The notes: generated by a model not told the origin, from the letters alone. Positions 43,601-53,134 are shown, counted from the stretch's first letter. The stretch is DNA of 64,000 bases from Flavobacterium sp. W4I14 (GCA_030817875.1 JAUSZU010000001.1:6324001-6388000); one strand, 5' to 3'. A program made the numbers and translations.

Positions 43601-45502
43601 ATGAGTGATCAGATAAAACACGAATGCGGAATCGCTTTTATTCGCCTGTTAAAACCACTTTCTTACTACCAGCAAAAGTACGGTACAGCACTTTACGGCC
43701 TTAACAAGTTATACCTTTTAATGGAAAAACAGCATAACCGGGGCCAGGATGGCGCAGGTATTGCCACCATTAAACTGGATATGAAACCAGGCAGTAGGTA
43801 CATCAGCCGATACCGGAGCATGGCATCTAATGCGGTAGCAGATATCTTCGAATATGTACAGAACAAATTTGTCGATATCCAGGAAAACACCCCTGAATTA
43901 ATGCAGGATACAGAATGGCTCAAAAACAACGTAAGCTTTATCGGCGAGGTGTTAATGGGCCATTTGCGTTATGGTACGCATGGTAAAAACAGTATCGAAA
44001 ATTGCCACCCTTTTTTAAGGCAAAACAACTGGATGACACGTAACCTGGTAATTGCAGGTAACTTCAACATGACGAATGTTGATGAGTTATTGGAGCAATT
44101 GTACGAGTTAGGTCAGCATCCAAAAGAAAAAGCAGATACTGTAACGGTATTGGAAAAAATCGGTCACTTTTTAGATGATGAAAACCAGGAACTTTTCGAT
44201 CAATACAAAAAAGAAGGACATGATAACGTTGCGATTACACACAAAATATCTGATAATTTAGATATTGCAAATATCCTTCGCCGTTCGGCCAAAACCTGGG
44301 ATGGGGGTTATTCGATCTGTGGTATGGTGGGTAATGGCGATTCGTTCATTATGCGCGATCCGGCAGGTATCCGTCCGGCATATTACTATTATGATGATGA
44401 GATTGTTGTAGCGGCATCTGAAAGACCAGCTTTACAAACCGCATTTAATATCCAGTTTAAAGATGTTAAAGAGATCGATCCTGGTCATGCTTTAATTATC
44501 AAGAAAAACGGCGAGGTAAGCATGGAGCAGTTCCGTGAGCCTACCGAAAGATTATCGTGCTCGTTCGAGCGCATCTATTTCTCAAAAGGAAGTGATGTTG
44601 AAATTTACCGTGAGCGTAAGCAGCTTGGCCGTTTATTAAGCGATAAGATCCTTCAGGCGGTTAATTACGATTTAAAAAATACAGTATTCTCATTTATTCC
44701 AAATACAGCAGAAGTTGCGTTTTTCGGAATGGTTGATGGTGTACAGCAATATGTGCGCAGGCACCAGAAAGATATACTTTTACACAAAAAAGAAACCTTA
44801 ACAGATCAGCAGCTTGAAGACCTGTTATCTTTAGCGCCCCGTGTAGAAAAGCTGGCGGTTAAGGATGTAAAACTGAGAACTTTTATCACTCAGGACGCAG
44901 ACCGTAGCGAAATGGTGGCGCACGTTTACGATACTACCTATGGTATTATCAATAACCATCAGGATACTTTAGTGGCACTTGATGATTCGATTGTACGTGG
45001 TACAACCTTAAAGCAGAGTATCATTAAAATTGTTGACCGTTTACACCCTAAGAAAATTATTATTGTTTCTTCTGCACCTCAGATCCGTTACCCTGATTGT
45101 TATGGTATCGATATGAGTAGGATGGGGCAGTTCGTGGCTTTTGATGCGGCTATTCAGCTACTAACGGAGCGTGGCATGTGGCAGGTGATCGAAGATGTTT
45201 ACACGAAATGTAAAGCTTCCTTACTTTTACCAAAAGAGGAAATTGTAAACCACGTTAAAGAAATTTATAAACCGTTTACTCCTGAAGAAATTTCGGCTAA
45301 AATTGCACAGATTATTACGCCAAAAGGTACTGTTGCTGAGGTTGAAGTAATTTATCAAAGTTTAGAAAACTTGCACGAAGCTTGTCCGAAAAACAAAGGT
45401 GACTGGTATTTCTCCGGAAATTATCCAACCCCGGGTGGTAACAAAGTGGTAAATAAAGCTTTCGTTAACTGGAAAGAAGGAAATAACCAAAGGGCTTATT
45501 AG
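43601..45502 (+). CDS. amidophosphoribosyltransferase-like protein, long form
   Basis: From ATG 43601 (the frame extends to 43580 inside the promoter) it has 633 residues, ~130 longer than standard PurF. The probable nucleophile is Cys9 after a short propeptide-like MSDQIKHE. The class II amidotransferase domain contains MEKQHNRGQDGAGIAT and MGHLRYGTHG. The phosphoribosyl domain has the PRPP motif VALDDSIVRGTTLK. It would use glutamine and PRPP. The long form often accompanies a standard PurF in Bacteroidota, so its precise job is unsure; it could be a second, specialised enzyme. Confidence 0.85.
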   Translation: MSDQIKHECGIAFIRLLKPLSYYQQKYGTALYGLNKLYLLMEKQHNRGQDGAGIATIKLDMKPGSRYISRYRSMASNAVADIFEYVQNKFVDIQENTPELMQDTEWLKNNVSFIGEVLMGHLRYGTHGKNSIENCHPFLRQNNWMTRNLVIAGNFNMTNVDELLEQLYELGQHPKEKADTVTVLEKIGHFLDDENQELFDQYKKEGHDNVAITHKISDNLDIANILRRSAKTWDGGYSICGMVGNGDSFIMRDPAGIRPAYYYYDDEIVVAASERPALQTAFNIQFKDVKEIDPGHALIIKKNGEVSMEQFREPTERLSCSFERIYFSKGSDVEIYRERKQLGRLLSDKILQAVNYDLKNTVFSFIPNTAEVAFFGMVDGVQQYVRRHQKDILLHKKETLTDQQLEDLLSLAPRVEKLAVKDVKLRTFITQDADRSEMVAHVYDTTYGIINNHQDTLVALDDSIVRGTTLKQSIIKIVDRLHPKKIIIVSSAPQIRYPDCYGIDMSRMGQFVAFDAAIQLLTERGMWQVIEDVYTKCKASLLLPKEEIVNHVKEIYKPFTPEEISAKIAQIITPKGTVAEVEVIYQSLENLHEACPKNKGDWYFSGNYPTPGGNKVVNKAFVNWKEGNNQRAY

Positions 45503-45536
45503 GCCCCTAAATCCCCTAAAGGGGACTTGAATAACA

Positions 45537-45569
45537 AATAGCTCATAATAATATGGGCTATTTTTTTGT
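45537..45569 (+). terminator. hairpin terminator of the PurF-like gene
   Basis: AATAGCTCATA / TATGGGCTATT (one wobble) followed by TTTTT, 35 bases after the stop. Confidence 0.7.
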
Positions 45570-45878
45570 ACTTATTTTTGCTGCAGAGCACAGTGGAGAA
45601 GAGCCTTAGGCTCTGATACCATAGATAGAATCCATTAGCACGGCCGTCATTCCAGCGCAGTGCTCAGCGAAGCTAATCTTAAAGCCCTTGCATTACGATT
45701 ATTCATAAGTTTCCCTTGCTCCAAAGGCATTCATGAGCACTCCGTGGCTCCCCAATCGACCCGATAGCTATCGAGTTGGGGATGACGATCTCACGCAACC
45801 TAGCTTGCCAAAAAGATCTGTCTTTAATATTGAGTTTATGAAATAATTATCCTCAGGCTGACCGTAAGATGGAGTACG

Positions 45879-46343
45879 ATCTTCCCACCTAAACCTGACA
45901 TTCGCGGAAAGCCCGGAACCCGATCCCTTATTGGGTGAGGACTTGCAGCATTGGCAGGACTAACGCTTAATAGCAACATTGTACCTGCTTTTCAAAAAAA
46001 CAAAAAACAGTTTAGTGATTTTGTCGGCCCCTCGACTCCGCGACCATTGATATATTCCTATAGAAAGGTCGTCATTGCAAGGAGAACAGATGTTAATAAT
46101 TTTAGCGGTTCGTGAGGACACGAACCACGGCGTGGGGTTTTACCACCAAGGAACAAAGGCACAGAGAAGGTTTTCACCTTCCACTAATACTACTTCATCT
46201 TCCCACCTAAACCTGACATTCGCGGAAAGCCCGGAACCCGATCCCTTATCGGGTGAGGACTTGCAGCATTGGCAGGACTAACGCTTAATAGCAACATTGT
46301 ACCTGCTTTTCAAAAAAACAAAAAACTGTTTAGTGATTTTGTC
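45879..46343. repeat. pair of 147-base direct repeats
   Basis: 45879-46025 and 46197-46343 differ at only 2 positions, offset 318. The unit includes AAAGCCCGGAACCCGAT, a CCCGAT...ATCGGG hairpin and GCATTGGCAGGACTAAC. The tail matches the repeat pair at 62662. Confidence 0.88.
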
Positions 46344-46457
46344 TGCCCCCGACTCCCCCATAACGACAAAACGTGAGGAAATTCCGTGTGTTCTGTGTTT
46401 CCGTGGCTAACAATAAGACGTGTATGCTGCGATTTTCTTTATAATCTTTGGTAAAAC

Positions 46458-47084
46458 CTATACGTAAAACTTAATGTACGTTTTAACGATGAGCCAAATG
46501 GCAAAAAAGATGATGACCACACCAGCGATTTTATTTAGCTTTTTAAGCGCGTCTTCTTTTATTTTATAACGGAGTTTACTCGAATAGAAACTCTTTGCAC
46601 CATCTATACCCAATTGGGTGGCCATGGCGATAAAAAAGCAGACTAGTTTTTCGTTCAGCATGTTGTTTAATTTAACCGAGATGATTCCGCTTACAATAAT
46701 CCAGAACATTAAGGTAGAGGGGGTGAGGATGCACATTAAAAATCCTTTTATCACATAACCCCGCTTACTTACTTTTTGCAATGTTGTACTATCGTAATTA
46801 ACGGTAATTTTGGAAACAAGGTAATAAATACCTACGGCCAACAGAAATACACCACCAATACTGCCTACGTATTTGTCAAATTCGGATTTATAATCGATAA
46901 ACTGACTGCCAAAAAGAACTAGGCCAATTAGAATAACATCACTGATAATTACACCAACGGCCAAGGAAAACCCGGCTTTGAAGCCCCTCTCTATGCTGGT
47001 TTTGATCATTGCAAAAAATACCGGCCCTGTTAAAAACGACGAAATAATCCCTGCTCCTATACCTAGTAATATGGCTTCAAACAT
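46458..47084 (-). CDS. LysE-family exporter
   Basis: 208 residues, about six membrane segments, with the LysE/RhtB start GIGAGIISSFLTGPVFFAMIKTSIERGFKAG. The third segment and the C-terminal KKLNKIAGVVIIFFAIWLIV fit the family. It exports amino acids or related small molecules; the substrate is unclear. It is a single gene on the minus strand, divergent from the sugar porter. Confidence 0.88.
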   Translation of the reverse strand: MFEAILLGIGAGIISSFLTGPVFFAMIKTSIERGFKAGFSLAVGVIISDVILIGLVLFGSQFIDYKSEFDKYVGSIGGVFLLAVGIYYLVSKITVNYDSTTLQKVSKRGYVIKGFLMCILTPSTLMFWIIVSGIISVKLNNMLNEKLVCFFIAMATQLGIDGAKSFYSSKLRYKIKEDALKKLNKIAGVVIIFFAIWLIVKTYIKFYV

Positions 47085-47227
47085 GCATTGTATTGTTTAT
47101 AATATGCGAATATGCAACTTTATACCTAAACATTTAACATTTATTTTTGTTGCATAGGTTGCATAAAATTTACTGGTTTTCATTTTTTTTTATTTATGTT
47201 TAGAGCCACTAAAACTAAATTTAAAAA

Positions 47228-48664
47228 ATGAGTTCAGAACAAACACAAACCAAGTGGGGGCAGTTTATTCCTTTGGTTACGGTATTCTTTTTCTGGGGCT
47301 TTGTAGCCGCCAGTAATGACATTTTAATACCGGTATTTAAAAAAGCTTTTGATTTATCGCAAGCCGAAAGTCAATTGGTTTCATTGGCATTTTATATTGC
47401 TTATACAGTGGGTGCTTTAATTTATAACGGTATTTCTGTTATAATAGGACAAGATATTGTAAACAAACTGGGTTATAAAAATTCGCTTGCGCTTGGTCTG
47501 GTTATTTCGGCACTTGGAACCTTATTGTTTTATCCTGCAGCAAACATGCATTCATTTCCTTTAATGCTTTCAGGCTTATTTATTGTAGCATTAGGTTTCT
47601 CCTTACAGCAGACTGTTGCAAATCCATTAGCTATTGCATTAGGACCAATTAAAACAGGTTCGCAACGTTTAACGCTTGCCGGTGGGATTAATAACTTTGG
47701 TACAACCATTGGACCACTTATTGTAAGTTTTGCTATTTTTGGTTCTGCGGCAAATGCAACTACAAATATTAGTATAGAAAGCGTTAAAATTCCATATCTG
47801 ATTTTAGGAGTTGCTTTTATTGCCGTTGCTGTTTTCTTAAAAATGTCATCGTTGCCTGATCGACCTGCTTTGGTTGAAGCTGTGGTTGAGGATACTAAAT
47901 CGATTAAGGGATCTGCTTTGCAATATCCGCAATTGGTTTTAGGTATGATTGCCATATTTGTTTATGTGGGTGTTGAGGTATCTACCGCAAGTAATCTACC
48001 AGCTTATATGGAGAAAGATTTAGGCTTTGCCATTAAAGATATTGCCCCTTATATCTCTTTATATTGGGCAAGTATGATGATTGGTCGTTGGACAGGTGCT
48101 GTTGAAGCTTTTACTGATAATATCAGCACACAAAAAGTATTGCGTTTTATTGCACCATATTTAGCTTTTGGTATTTTCTTAGCTGTAAATGCCATTGCAA
48201 AACATGATCTTGCTCCATTTTATGTATACGGTTTGATTATATTGGTGTTAATTGCTGCTGATATGGCGAGTAAAGGTAACCCGGCCCGCATGTTGCTAAT
48301 TTTTTCGGCAATAGGTATTACTGCGTTGTTAATCGGAATGTTTACTAAAGGAATGATAAGTGTTTATGCCATTACCAGTGTAGGTTTATTCTGTAGCACT
48401 TTATGGCCTTGTATTTTTACTTTGGCTGTAAGTGGTTTAGGTAAGCACACCAGTCAGGGAAGTAGCTTCTTAATTATGATGATTATGGGGGGTGGTATTA
48501 TTAGCTGGGCACAAGGTGCTGTATCAGAATTTACAGGTATTCAATACAGTTATGTTGTAGGGATTATCTGTTTTGCTTACTTGGCATTCTATGCCTGGAA
48601 AGTGGCTGGAATATTAAGATCACAAGGAATAAATTTTGATCAAAAAATTTCTGGCGGACATTAA
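47228..48664 (+). CDS. MFS sugar porter, FucP/glucose-galactose type
   Basis: 478 residues, 12 membrane segments. It matches the FucP branch of MFS in PLVTVFFFWGFVAASNDILIPVFKKAF at the start and LSGLFIVALGFSLQQTVANPLAIALG in helix 4. LWPCIFTLAVSGLGKHTSQGSSFLIM near the end is also typical. These are H+-driven importers of fucose, glucose or galactose; the gene has no catabolic neighbours to tell which. Confidence 0.9.
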   Translation: MSSEQTQTKWGQFIPLVTVFFFWGFVAASNDILIPVFKKAFDLSQAESQLVSLAFYIAYTVGALIYNGISVIIGQDIVNKLGYKNSLALGLVISALGTLLFYPAANMHSFPLMLSGLFIVALGFSLQQTVANPLAIALGPIKTGSQRLTLAGGINNFGTTIGPLIVSFAIFGSAANATTNISIESVKIPYLILGVAFIAVAVFLKMSSLPDRPALVEAVVEDTKSIKGSALQYPQLVLGMIAIFVYVGVEVSTASNLPAYMEKDLGFAIKDIAPYISLYWASMMIGRWTGAVEAFTDNISTQKVLRFIAPYLAFGIFLAVNAIAKHDLAPFYVYGLIILVLIAADMASKGNPARMLLIFSAIGITALLIGMFTKGMISVYAITSVGLFCSTLWPCIFTLAVSGLGKHTSQGSSFLIMMIMGGGIISWAQGAVSEFTGIQYSYVVGIICFAYLAFYAWKVAGILRSQGINFDQKISGGH

Positions 48665-48686
48665 TTTTTAATAAAGTAATTTTGCA

Positions 48687-48718
48687 GCCACAGAGATTTA
48701 TTTCTTTGTGGCTTTTTT
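48687..48718 (+). terminator. hairpin terminator of the MFS gene
   Basis: GCCACAGAGA / TCTTTGTGGC with one wobble and a short loop, then TTTTTT. It ends 11 bases before the next ATG. Confidence 0.8.
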
Positions 48719-48728
48719 GATTTTTATA

Positions 48729-49187
48729 ATGGCAGATAAACCAAGTTTCGATTCGATATTTATGAACCTTGCCACCGATTTGGCAGCCCGTTCGCATTGC
48801 GTACGTGCCCATGTAGGTGCAGTGCTCACTAAAGATACCCGTATTATTTCTATCGGCTATAATGGCCCACCAGCTGGTACCCACAATTGCGATGAGGAAT
48901 GGCCTGAGCATGGCTGTGCGCGTGATAGTAAGGGGAGTTGTTCTTTAGCCTTACACGCTGAGGAGAATGCAATTCTGTATGCTTCTAAAAACGGTTCGAA
49001 AATAGAGGGCTGTACTTTATATACCACCTTATCGCCTTGTATCGCCTGCGCAAGGTTGATTTTATCTTCAGGAATTAAGTTGGTATATTATTCGAAATCG
49101 TACGCGGCTTACAAAGGTTTGCCAAGCGACGAAGGCGTAGATTTTTTACGGAAATTTGGCGTTGAGGTGGTTTTAATGGAATCTTAA
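48729..49187 (+). CDS. deoxycytidylate (dCMP) deaminase
   Basis: Zinc enzyme making dUMP from dCMP for thymidylate synthesis. From ATG 48729 it has 152 residues (the frame upstream lies in the terminator). The zinc site is HAEENAIL (His and catalytic Glu) and SPCIACARLILSSGI (two Cys). RSHCVRAHVGAVLTKDTRIISIGYNGPP is the family start. Members may instead act as ComE-like deaminases, but this length fits dCMP deaminase. Confidence 0.92.
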   Translation: MADKPSFDSIFMNLATDLAARSHCVRAHVGAVLTKDTRIISIGYNGPPAGTHNCDEEWPEHGCARDSKGSCSLALHAEENAILYASKNGSKIEGCTLYTTLSPCIACARLILSSGIKLVYYSKSYAAYKGLPSDEGVDFLRKFGVEVVLMES

Positions 49188-49330
49188 AGGTTCAGTGGTT
49201 CATTAGCTACTAGTTCATTGGTGACTGCAAGTTTTATATCAGCTCATAAAAGTTTATATCTACACATAATTCAATTTCATCTTGACAACTTGACAAGTTT
49301 TACTTATATTTGATTATAAATCTATAAGCC

Positions 49331-49567
49331 ATGAAAACAATGTCTGTTGGAGAATTTAAAGCTCACTTTTCTGAAGTACTTGAAGATGTTAAGGCAGGTA
49401 TTGGTATTGCCGTAACTTATGGAAGAAAAAAAGTGGTTATTGGCTATTTTCTTCCAGAATCAGGTAAAAGTAAAACTAAAAGAAAATTGGGTCCTTTAGA
49501 AGGTAAGGCTAAAGTGATTTTTAACGACGATTTTGCCATGACAGATGAAGAGCTGCTAGGTCTATGA
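49331..49567 (+). CDS. Phd/YefM-family antitoxin
   Basis: 78 residues. MSVGEFKAHFSEVLEDVKAG is the antitoxin fold that also binds DNA and represses its own operon. The acidic C-terminal end (FNDDFAMTDEELLGL) would wrap the toxin. It overlaps the PIN toxin start by 4 bases (ATGA), as is common for toxin-antitoxin pairs. A second ATG lies at residue 4. Confidence 0.9.
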   Translation: MKTMSVGEFKAHFSEVLEDVKAGIGIAVTYGRKKVVIGYFLPESGKSKTKRKLGPLEGKAKVIFNDDFAMTDEELLGL

Positions 49568-49962
49568 TTTACTTGTTAGATACACATGTGTTTTTGTGGA
49601 CGATAGTTGATCCGAAAAAGCTTTCAGAAAAGGCAATTTCTATAATTGAAAATAACGAAAATACAATTTTTATTAGTGCCATTAGTCTCTGGGAAATATC
49701 GCTTAAATATGCCCTTGGTAAACTCAATCTCATTGGTTTAGAACCTAATGAATTGATGAGGCAAGCAAAAGATTTGGGTTTTGACTTAATGCCAGTTTCG
49801 CCAGAATCAGCAGCAAGTCATTATCAGTTAAATGCTACCTGGCATAGAGACCCTTTTGATAGGATGTTAATATGGCAGGCTATTCAAAAAGAGATAACCT
49901 TAATTAGCAAGGATGAAAATATTAGTAAATACCAATCTGCAGGATTAAAGGTTGTTTGGTGA
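49564..49962 (+). CDS. PIN-domain toxin (VapC-like ribonuclease)
   Basis: 132 residues. Metal-binding acidic residues in LLDTHVFLW (Asp6), WEIS (Glu) and RDPFDRMLIWQA (two Asp) are the PIN signature. Target RNA is unknown. It forms a module with the antitoxin gene upstream; together they are ~630 bases flanked by word-array repeats on both sides (49190 and 49970), consistent with an inserted module. Confidence 0.9.
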   Translation: MIYLLDTHVFLWTIVDPKKLSEKAISIIENNENTIFISAISLWEISLKYALGKLNLIGLEPNELMRQAKDLGFDLMPVSPESAASHYQLNATWHRDPFDRMLIWQAIQKEITLISKDENISKYQSAGLKVVW

Positions 49963-50248
49963 TTATTGTTCACTGGTTCATTTGTCATTAGTTCATTGGT
50001 GATGGCAAGTAGTTTACTGGTTAATTGTATAAATCAGTTAATCGACTTCGGACTTCTGACTACCGACTTCGGACTTTCTAGTTATACTGGTTAATCGGTT
50101 AATTGTTTAAATCGGTTAATCGGCTCCAAACGCCAGACGCTCAACTCCAAACTGACTTCGGACTCCTGACTGCCGACTCCGGACTTTTTTAAGCTAAAAA
50201 TCTCAAATCTCCGGCTTTAAATCTCATATCTAATTGGTACCTTTGCGG
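49963..50248. repeat. stack of degenerate word arrays upstream of guaA
   Basis: From 49970 to 50232 almost all text is short repeated words: GGTTCATTGG, AATCGGTTAATTG, GACTTCTGACTACCGACTTCGG and AAATCTCAAATCTCC. The last array lies right up against the guaA -7 motif at 50238. No gene seen. Confidence 0.75.
50238..50245 (+). promoter_or_regulatory. -7 promoter motif TACCTTTG of guaA
   Basis: Exact TAnnTTTG that ends 3 bases before the ATG at 50249; predicts leaderless transcription. Confidence 0.55.
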
Positions 50249-51778
50249 ATGCAAGAAAAAATCATTATCGTCGATTTTGGTTCGCAATTTACACAACTCA
50301 TCGCTCGTAGGGTTCGCGAACTAAATATTTACTGTGAAATATATCCATACAACAATCTTCCTGAGGTTACGCCTGATGTAAAAGGAGTTATTTTTTCGGG
50401 TAGTCCATTCTCTGTTCGTCAGGAAGATGCGCCTCAGATCGATTTATCGAAATACCATTTAAAATTTCCTTTATTGGCTGTTTGTTATGGCGCACAATAC
50501 ATCGCTCAGCATTCTAACGGTTCTGTCCAAGCATCTTCTACACGAGAATATGGCCGTGCTAACCTGAATTTTGTAAACCAGGAGAATAAATTATTTAAAG
50601 GCATTAACATCGGTTCACAAGTTTGGATGAGCCATGGCGATACCATTACCGATATTCCAGCAGATTTTGAGCTGATTGCCAGTACCGATAGCGTAAAAGT
50701 GGCAGCTTACCATATTAAAGATTCAGATACTTATGCCATCCAGTTTCACCCTGAGGTAACGCACAGTATTGATGGGAAAATCCTTTTAGAAAACTTCTTG
50801 GTTGACATTTGCGGATGCAGCCAGGACTGGACTTCTGCTGCTTTTGTTGAAACCACAATTGCCGATATTAAAGCTACTGTAGGTAACGATAAAGTTGTTT
50901 TGGCACTTTCAGGTGGTGTTGACAGTAGTGTTGCTGCGGTACTATTGCATAAAGCCATCGGTACAAACCTACACTGTATATTTGTTGATAATGGTTTATT
51001 GCGTAAAAACGAATATGAAAGTGTTTTAGAGCAGTATAAAGATTTTGGCTTAAATATTAAAGGCGTTGATGCTAAAGACAAATTCTTGGGCCAATTGGCC
51101 GGAGTAGAAGATCCGGAAACCAAACGTAAAATTATTGGCCGTGTATTTATCGAAGTTTTCGACGAAGAATCTCACCTGATCCAAGATGTAAAGTGGTTGG
51201 CCCAAGGTACAATCTATCCTGATATTATTGAATCGGTTTCGGTTAAAGGGCCGTCGGCAACCATTAAATCGCACCATAATGTAGGTGGTTTGCCAGATTT
51301 TATGAAACTTAAAGTAGTAGAGCCACTTAAAACTTTGTTTAAAGATGAAGTAAGGAGAGTAGGTACCACTTTAGGATTAGAATCGTTCATTTTAGGCCGT
51401 CACCCATTTCCGGGCCCAGGCCTGGGTATCCGCATTATCGGAGAGGTTACTCCAGAAAAGGTTGCCATTTTACAAGATGCCGATAAAATTTATATCGATA
51501 ATTTAAAAGAAGCAGGCCTCTATGATAAAGTATGGCAGGCAGGCGCTATCTTCTTACCGGTAAGATCGGTTGGCGTGATGGGCGATGAGCGTACCTACGA
51601 AAATGTAATTGCATTAAGGGCGGTTGAATCACTTGATGGGATGACTGCAGATTGGTGCCATTTACCTTATCCGGTATTGGCTAAAATCTCAAACGAGATC
51701 ATCAATAAAGTTAAAGGGATCAATAGAGTGGTATACGATATCAGCTCTAAACCACCTGCAACTATCGAGTGGGAATAG
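50249..51778 (+). CDS. guaA: GMP synthase (glutamine-hydrolysing)
   Basis: 509 residues from ATG 50249 (the frame reaches further back but passes through the promoter). It makes GMP from XMP, glutamine and ATP. The amidotransferase triad is Cys79 in LAVCYGAQYIA with His/Glu in QFHPEVTHS. The ATP-PPase loop is LALSGGVDSSVAAV. The C-terminal dimerisation part ends in SKPPATIEWE, the family ending. Confidence 0.97.
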   Translation: MQEKIIIVDFGSQFTQLIARRVRELNIYCEIYPYNNLPEVTPDVKGVIFSGSPFSVRQEDAPQIDLSKYHLKFPLLAVCYGAQYIAQHSNGSVQASSTREYGRANLNFVNQENKLFKGINIGSQVWMSHGDTITDIPADFELIASTDSVKVAAYHIKDSDTYAIQFHPEVTHSIDGKILLENFLVDICGCSQDWTSAAFVETTIADIKATVGNDKVVLALSGGVDSSVAAVLLHKAIGTNLHCIFVDNGLLRKNEYESVLEQYKDFGLNIKGVDAKDKFLGQLAGVEDPETKRKIIGRVFIEVFDEESHLIQDVKWLAQGTIYPDIIESVSVKGPSATIKSHHNVGGLPDFMKLKVVEPLKTLFKDEVRRVGTTLGLESFILGRHPFPGPGLGIRIIGEVTPEKVAILQDADKIYIDNLKEAGLYDKVWQAGAIFLPVRSVGVMGDERTYENVIALRAVESLDGMTADWCHLPYPVLAKISNEIINKVKGINRVVYDISSKPPATIEWE

Positions 51779-51834
51779 TTTTTAGTTCAGAGTCCTGAGT
51801 CGTTAGTCCGGAGTCGATATACAAATAATATGCT

Positions 51835-51874
51835 TATGCTAGCAAGGTGGAATAAACTTTGCTAGCATATTTTG
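51835..51874 (+). terminator. perfect 11-bp hairpin after guaA
   Basis: TATGCTAGCAA (51835-51845) and TTGCTAGCATA (51859-51869) pair exactly over a 13-base loop, followed by TTTT. It sits before the next gene at 51890. Confidence 0.7.
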
Positions 51875-51889
51875 TTAAAAACAATAGGT

Positions 51890-53101
51890 ATGATTTATAA
51901 AAAGGTTTACTGGTTACCAGTTTTGTTTATGTTGATTTTGGGTGCTTGTTCGCCAAAAGTGAGAACACCTAAACCAGAGACAAGTAAACCGGTTGAAAAA
52001 GAAAAGCCAGCAGATAAAAAGCCTATCAAAAAGTTTTCGCAGGCAAGTGTTTCCTTGCTTGTTCCCTTTAAACTGGATGAGCTGAATTTAAAAACAGCAA
52101 CAAAGGCCGATATCGAAAAATATGCTATGCCTATCGATTTTTATCAGGGCTTTAAATTGGGATTGGATTCTGCCGCGGCGCAGGGCTTAAATTTTAAGCT
52201 CAATGTTTTCGATACGCAGGATGATAATGCGCATATATCGGTATTGTACAAAAATGAACGTTTTAAACAAAGCAATTTAATTATTGGCCCTGTTTTTCCT
52301 GCTGGATTAAAGTTTATCTCCAATTATGCCAAGGAAAATAATGCAATCATCGTGTCTCCTTTGGCCGCTTCTGAACCTGCTGAATTTAACAATCCAAATC
52401 TGGTGTCTATTGTAAATAATATTGGTTTACATGGAAAAAAGATAGCCACATACATTGCTAAAAATTATAATCCTGCCAATACGATAGTGGTACTGATTAA
52501 CCCTAAGAAAACAGAAGACGAACAGTTTGCAGCACCAATAAGGAATTATTTTCAAGCCAATACCAAGTTTGTGGTACAGGAGTATGCTTCGGCCTATGCG
52601 TTTGAAACAAAAATGATCAAAGGCAAAGAATATGCAGTAGTGCTTACCTCATCAGACAGGGCTTTTGTATTGCCAACAGTAGAAAAACTGTATAAATTAA
52701 AGCATCTGGCCACAGGTGGTTATAGTATTAATCTATTTGGTCATCCTAATTGGGTAAAACAGAATTATCCTACCGATAAATTACAAGATCTAAATACCAT
52801 TATCAGCTCCTCTTATAAAATAGATTACAAAAATAGTACAGTTGTTGCCTTTATTAAAAAATACCGCTACAGGTATGGCTTTGAGCCTGGAGAATACGCC
52901 TTTAAGGGCTTTGATGTTGGCTATTACTTCGGTAAACTGTTAACTACTTATGGCGAGGATTATAGAGATTATCTGGTAAAAGATAAATATAAAGGGCTCC
53001 ATAATAACTTTTCATTTATCCATGATGAAAAATTAGGCTATATTAACACCAGTTTAATGTTACTGAAGTTTAAAAACTTTGCGTTAAACATAGTTGAGTA
53101 A
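51890..53101 (+). CDS. lipoprotein with type 1 periplasmic-binding fold
   Basis: From ATG 51890, 403 residues. The signal peptide ends in ILGAC with lipidated Cys20. A Lys/Pro-rich linker (~40 residues) is followed by a Peripla_BP_6-like region: PIDFYQGFKLGLDSAAAQG near residue 85, GPVFPAGLKFISNYAKENNAI and, near the end, the FKGFDVGYYFGKLL stretch. It resembles penicillin-binding-protein-activator/LppC and amino-acid-binding proteins; ligand unknown. It is followed 33 bases later by an RsmB-like gene. Confidence 0.85.
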   Translation: MIYKKVYWLPVLFMLILGACSPKVRTPKPETSKPVEKEKPADKKPIKKFSQASVSLLVPFKLDELNLKTATKADIEKYAMPIDFYQGFKLGLDSAAAQGLNFKLNVFDTQDDNAHISVLYKNERFKQSNLIIGPVFPAGLKFISNYAKENNAIIVSPLAASEPAEFNNPNLVSIVNNIGLHGKKIATYIAKNYNPANTIVVLINPKKTEDEQFAAPIRNYFQANTKFVVQEYASAYAFETKMIKGKEYAVVLTSSDRAFVLPTVEKLYKLKHLATGGYSINLFGHPNWVKQNYPTDKLQDLNTIISSSYKIDYKNSTVVAFIKKYRYRYGFEPGEYAFKGFDVGYYFGKLLTTYGEDYRDYLVKDKYKGLHNNFSFIHDEKLGYINTSLMLLKFKNFALNIVE

Positions 53102-53134
53102 TTCTATAATTTTTTCTTCCATTTTAATTATTGC

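Larger units (their letters stand above)
45503..46457. other. ~950-base repeat-filled region
   Basis: No gene seen; a 68-codon frame at 46075 is repeat translation. Contents: a CCCCTAAAGGGG unit (45503-45528), a terminator (45537), a CGTCATTCC...GATGACG palindrome (45645-45787) with inner GATAGCTATC, and a direct repeat of 147 bases (45879 and 46197). One of the two largest gene-free stretches of the window. Confidence 0.7.

Noticed and set aside
46075..46281. 68-codon frame in the repeat region
   Set aside because: Its end is the translation of the second 147-base repeat; no independent coding sign.
51872..51889. upstream TTG start for the binding-protein lipoprotein
   Set aside because: It lies just after the guaA terminator and adds residues ahead of the signal peptide; ATG at 51890 is better.
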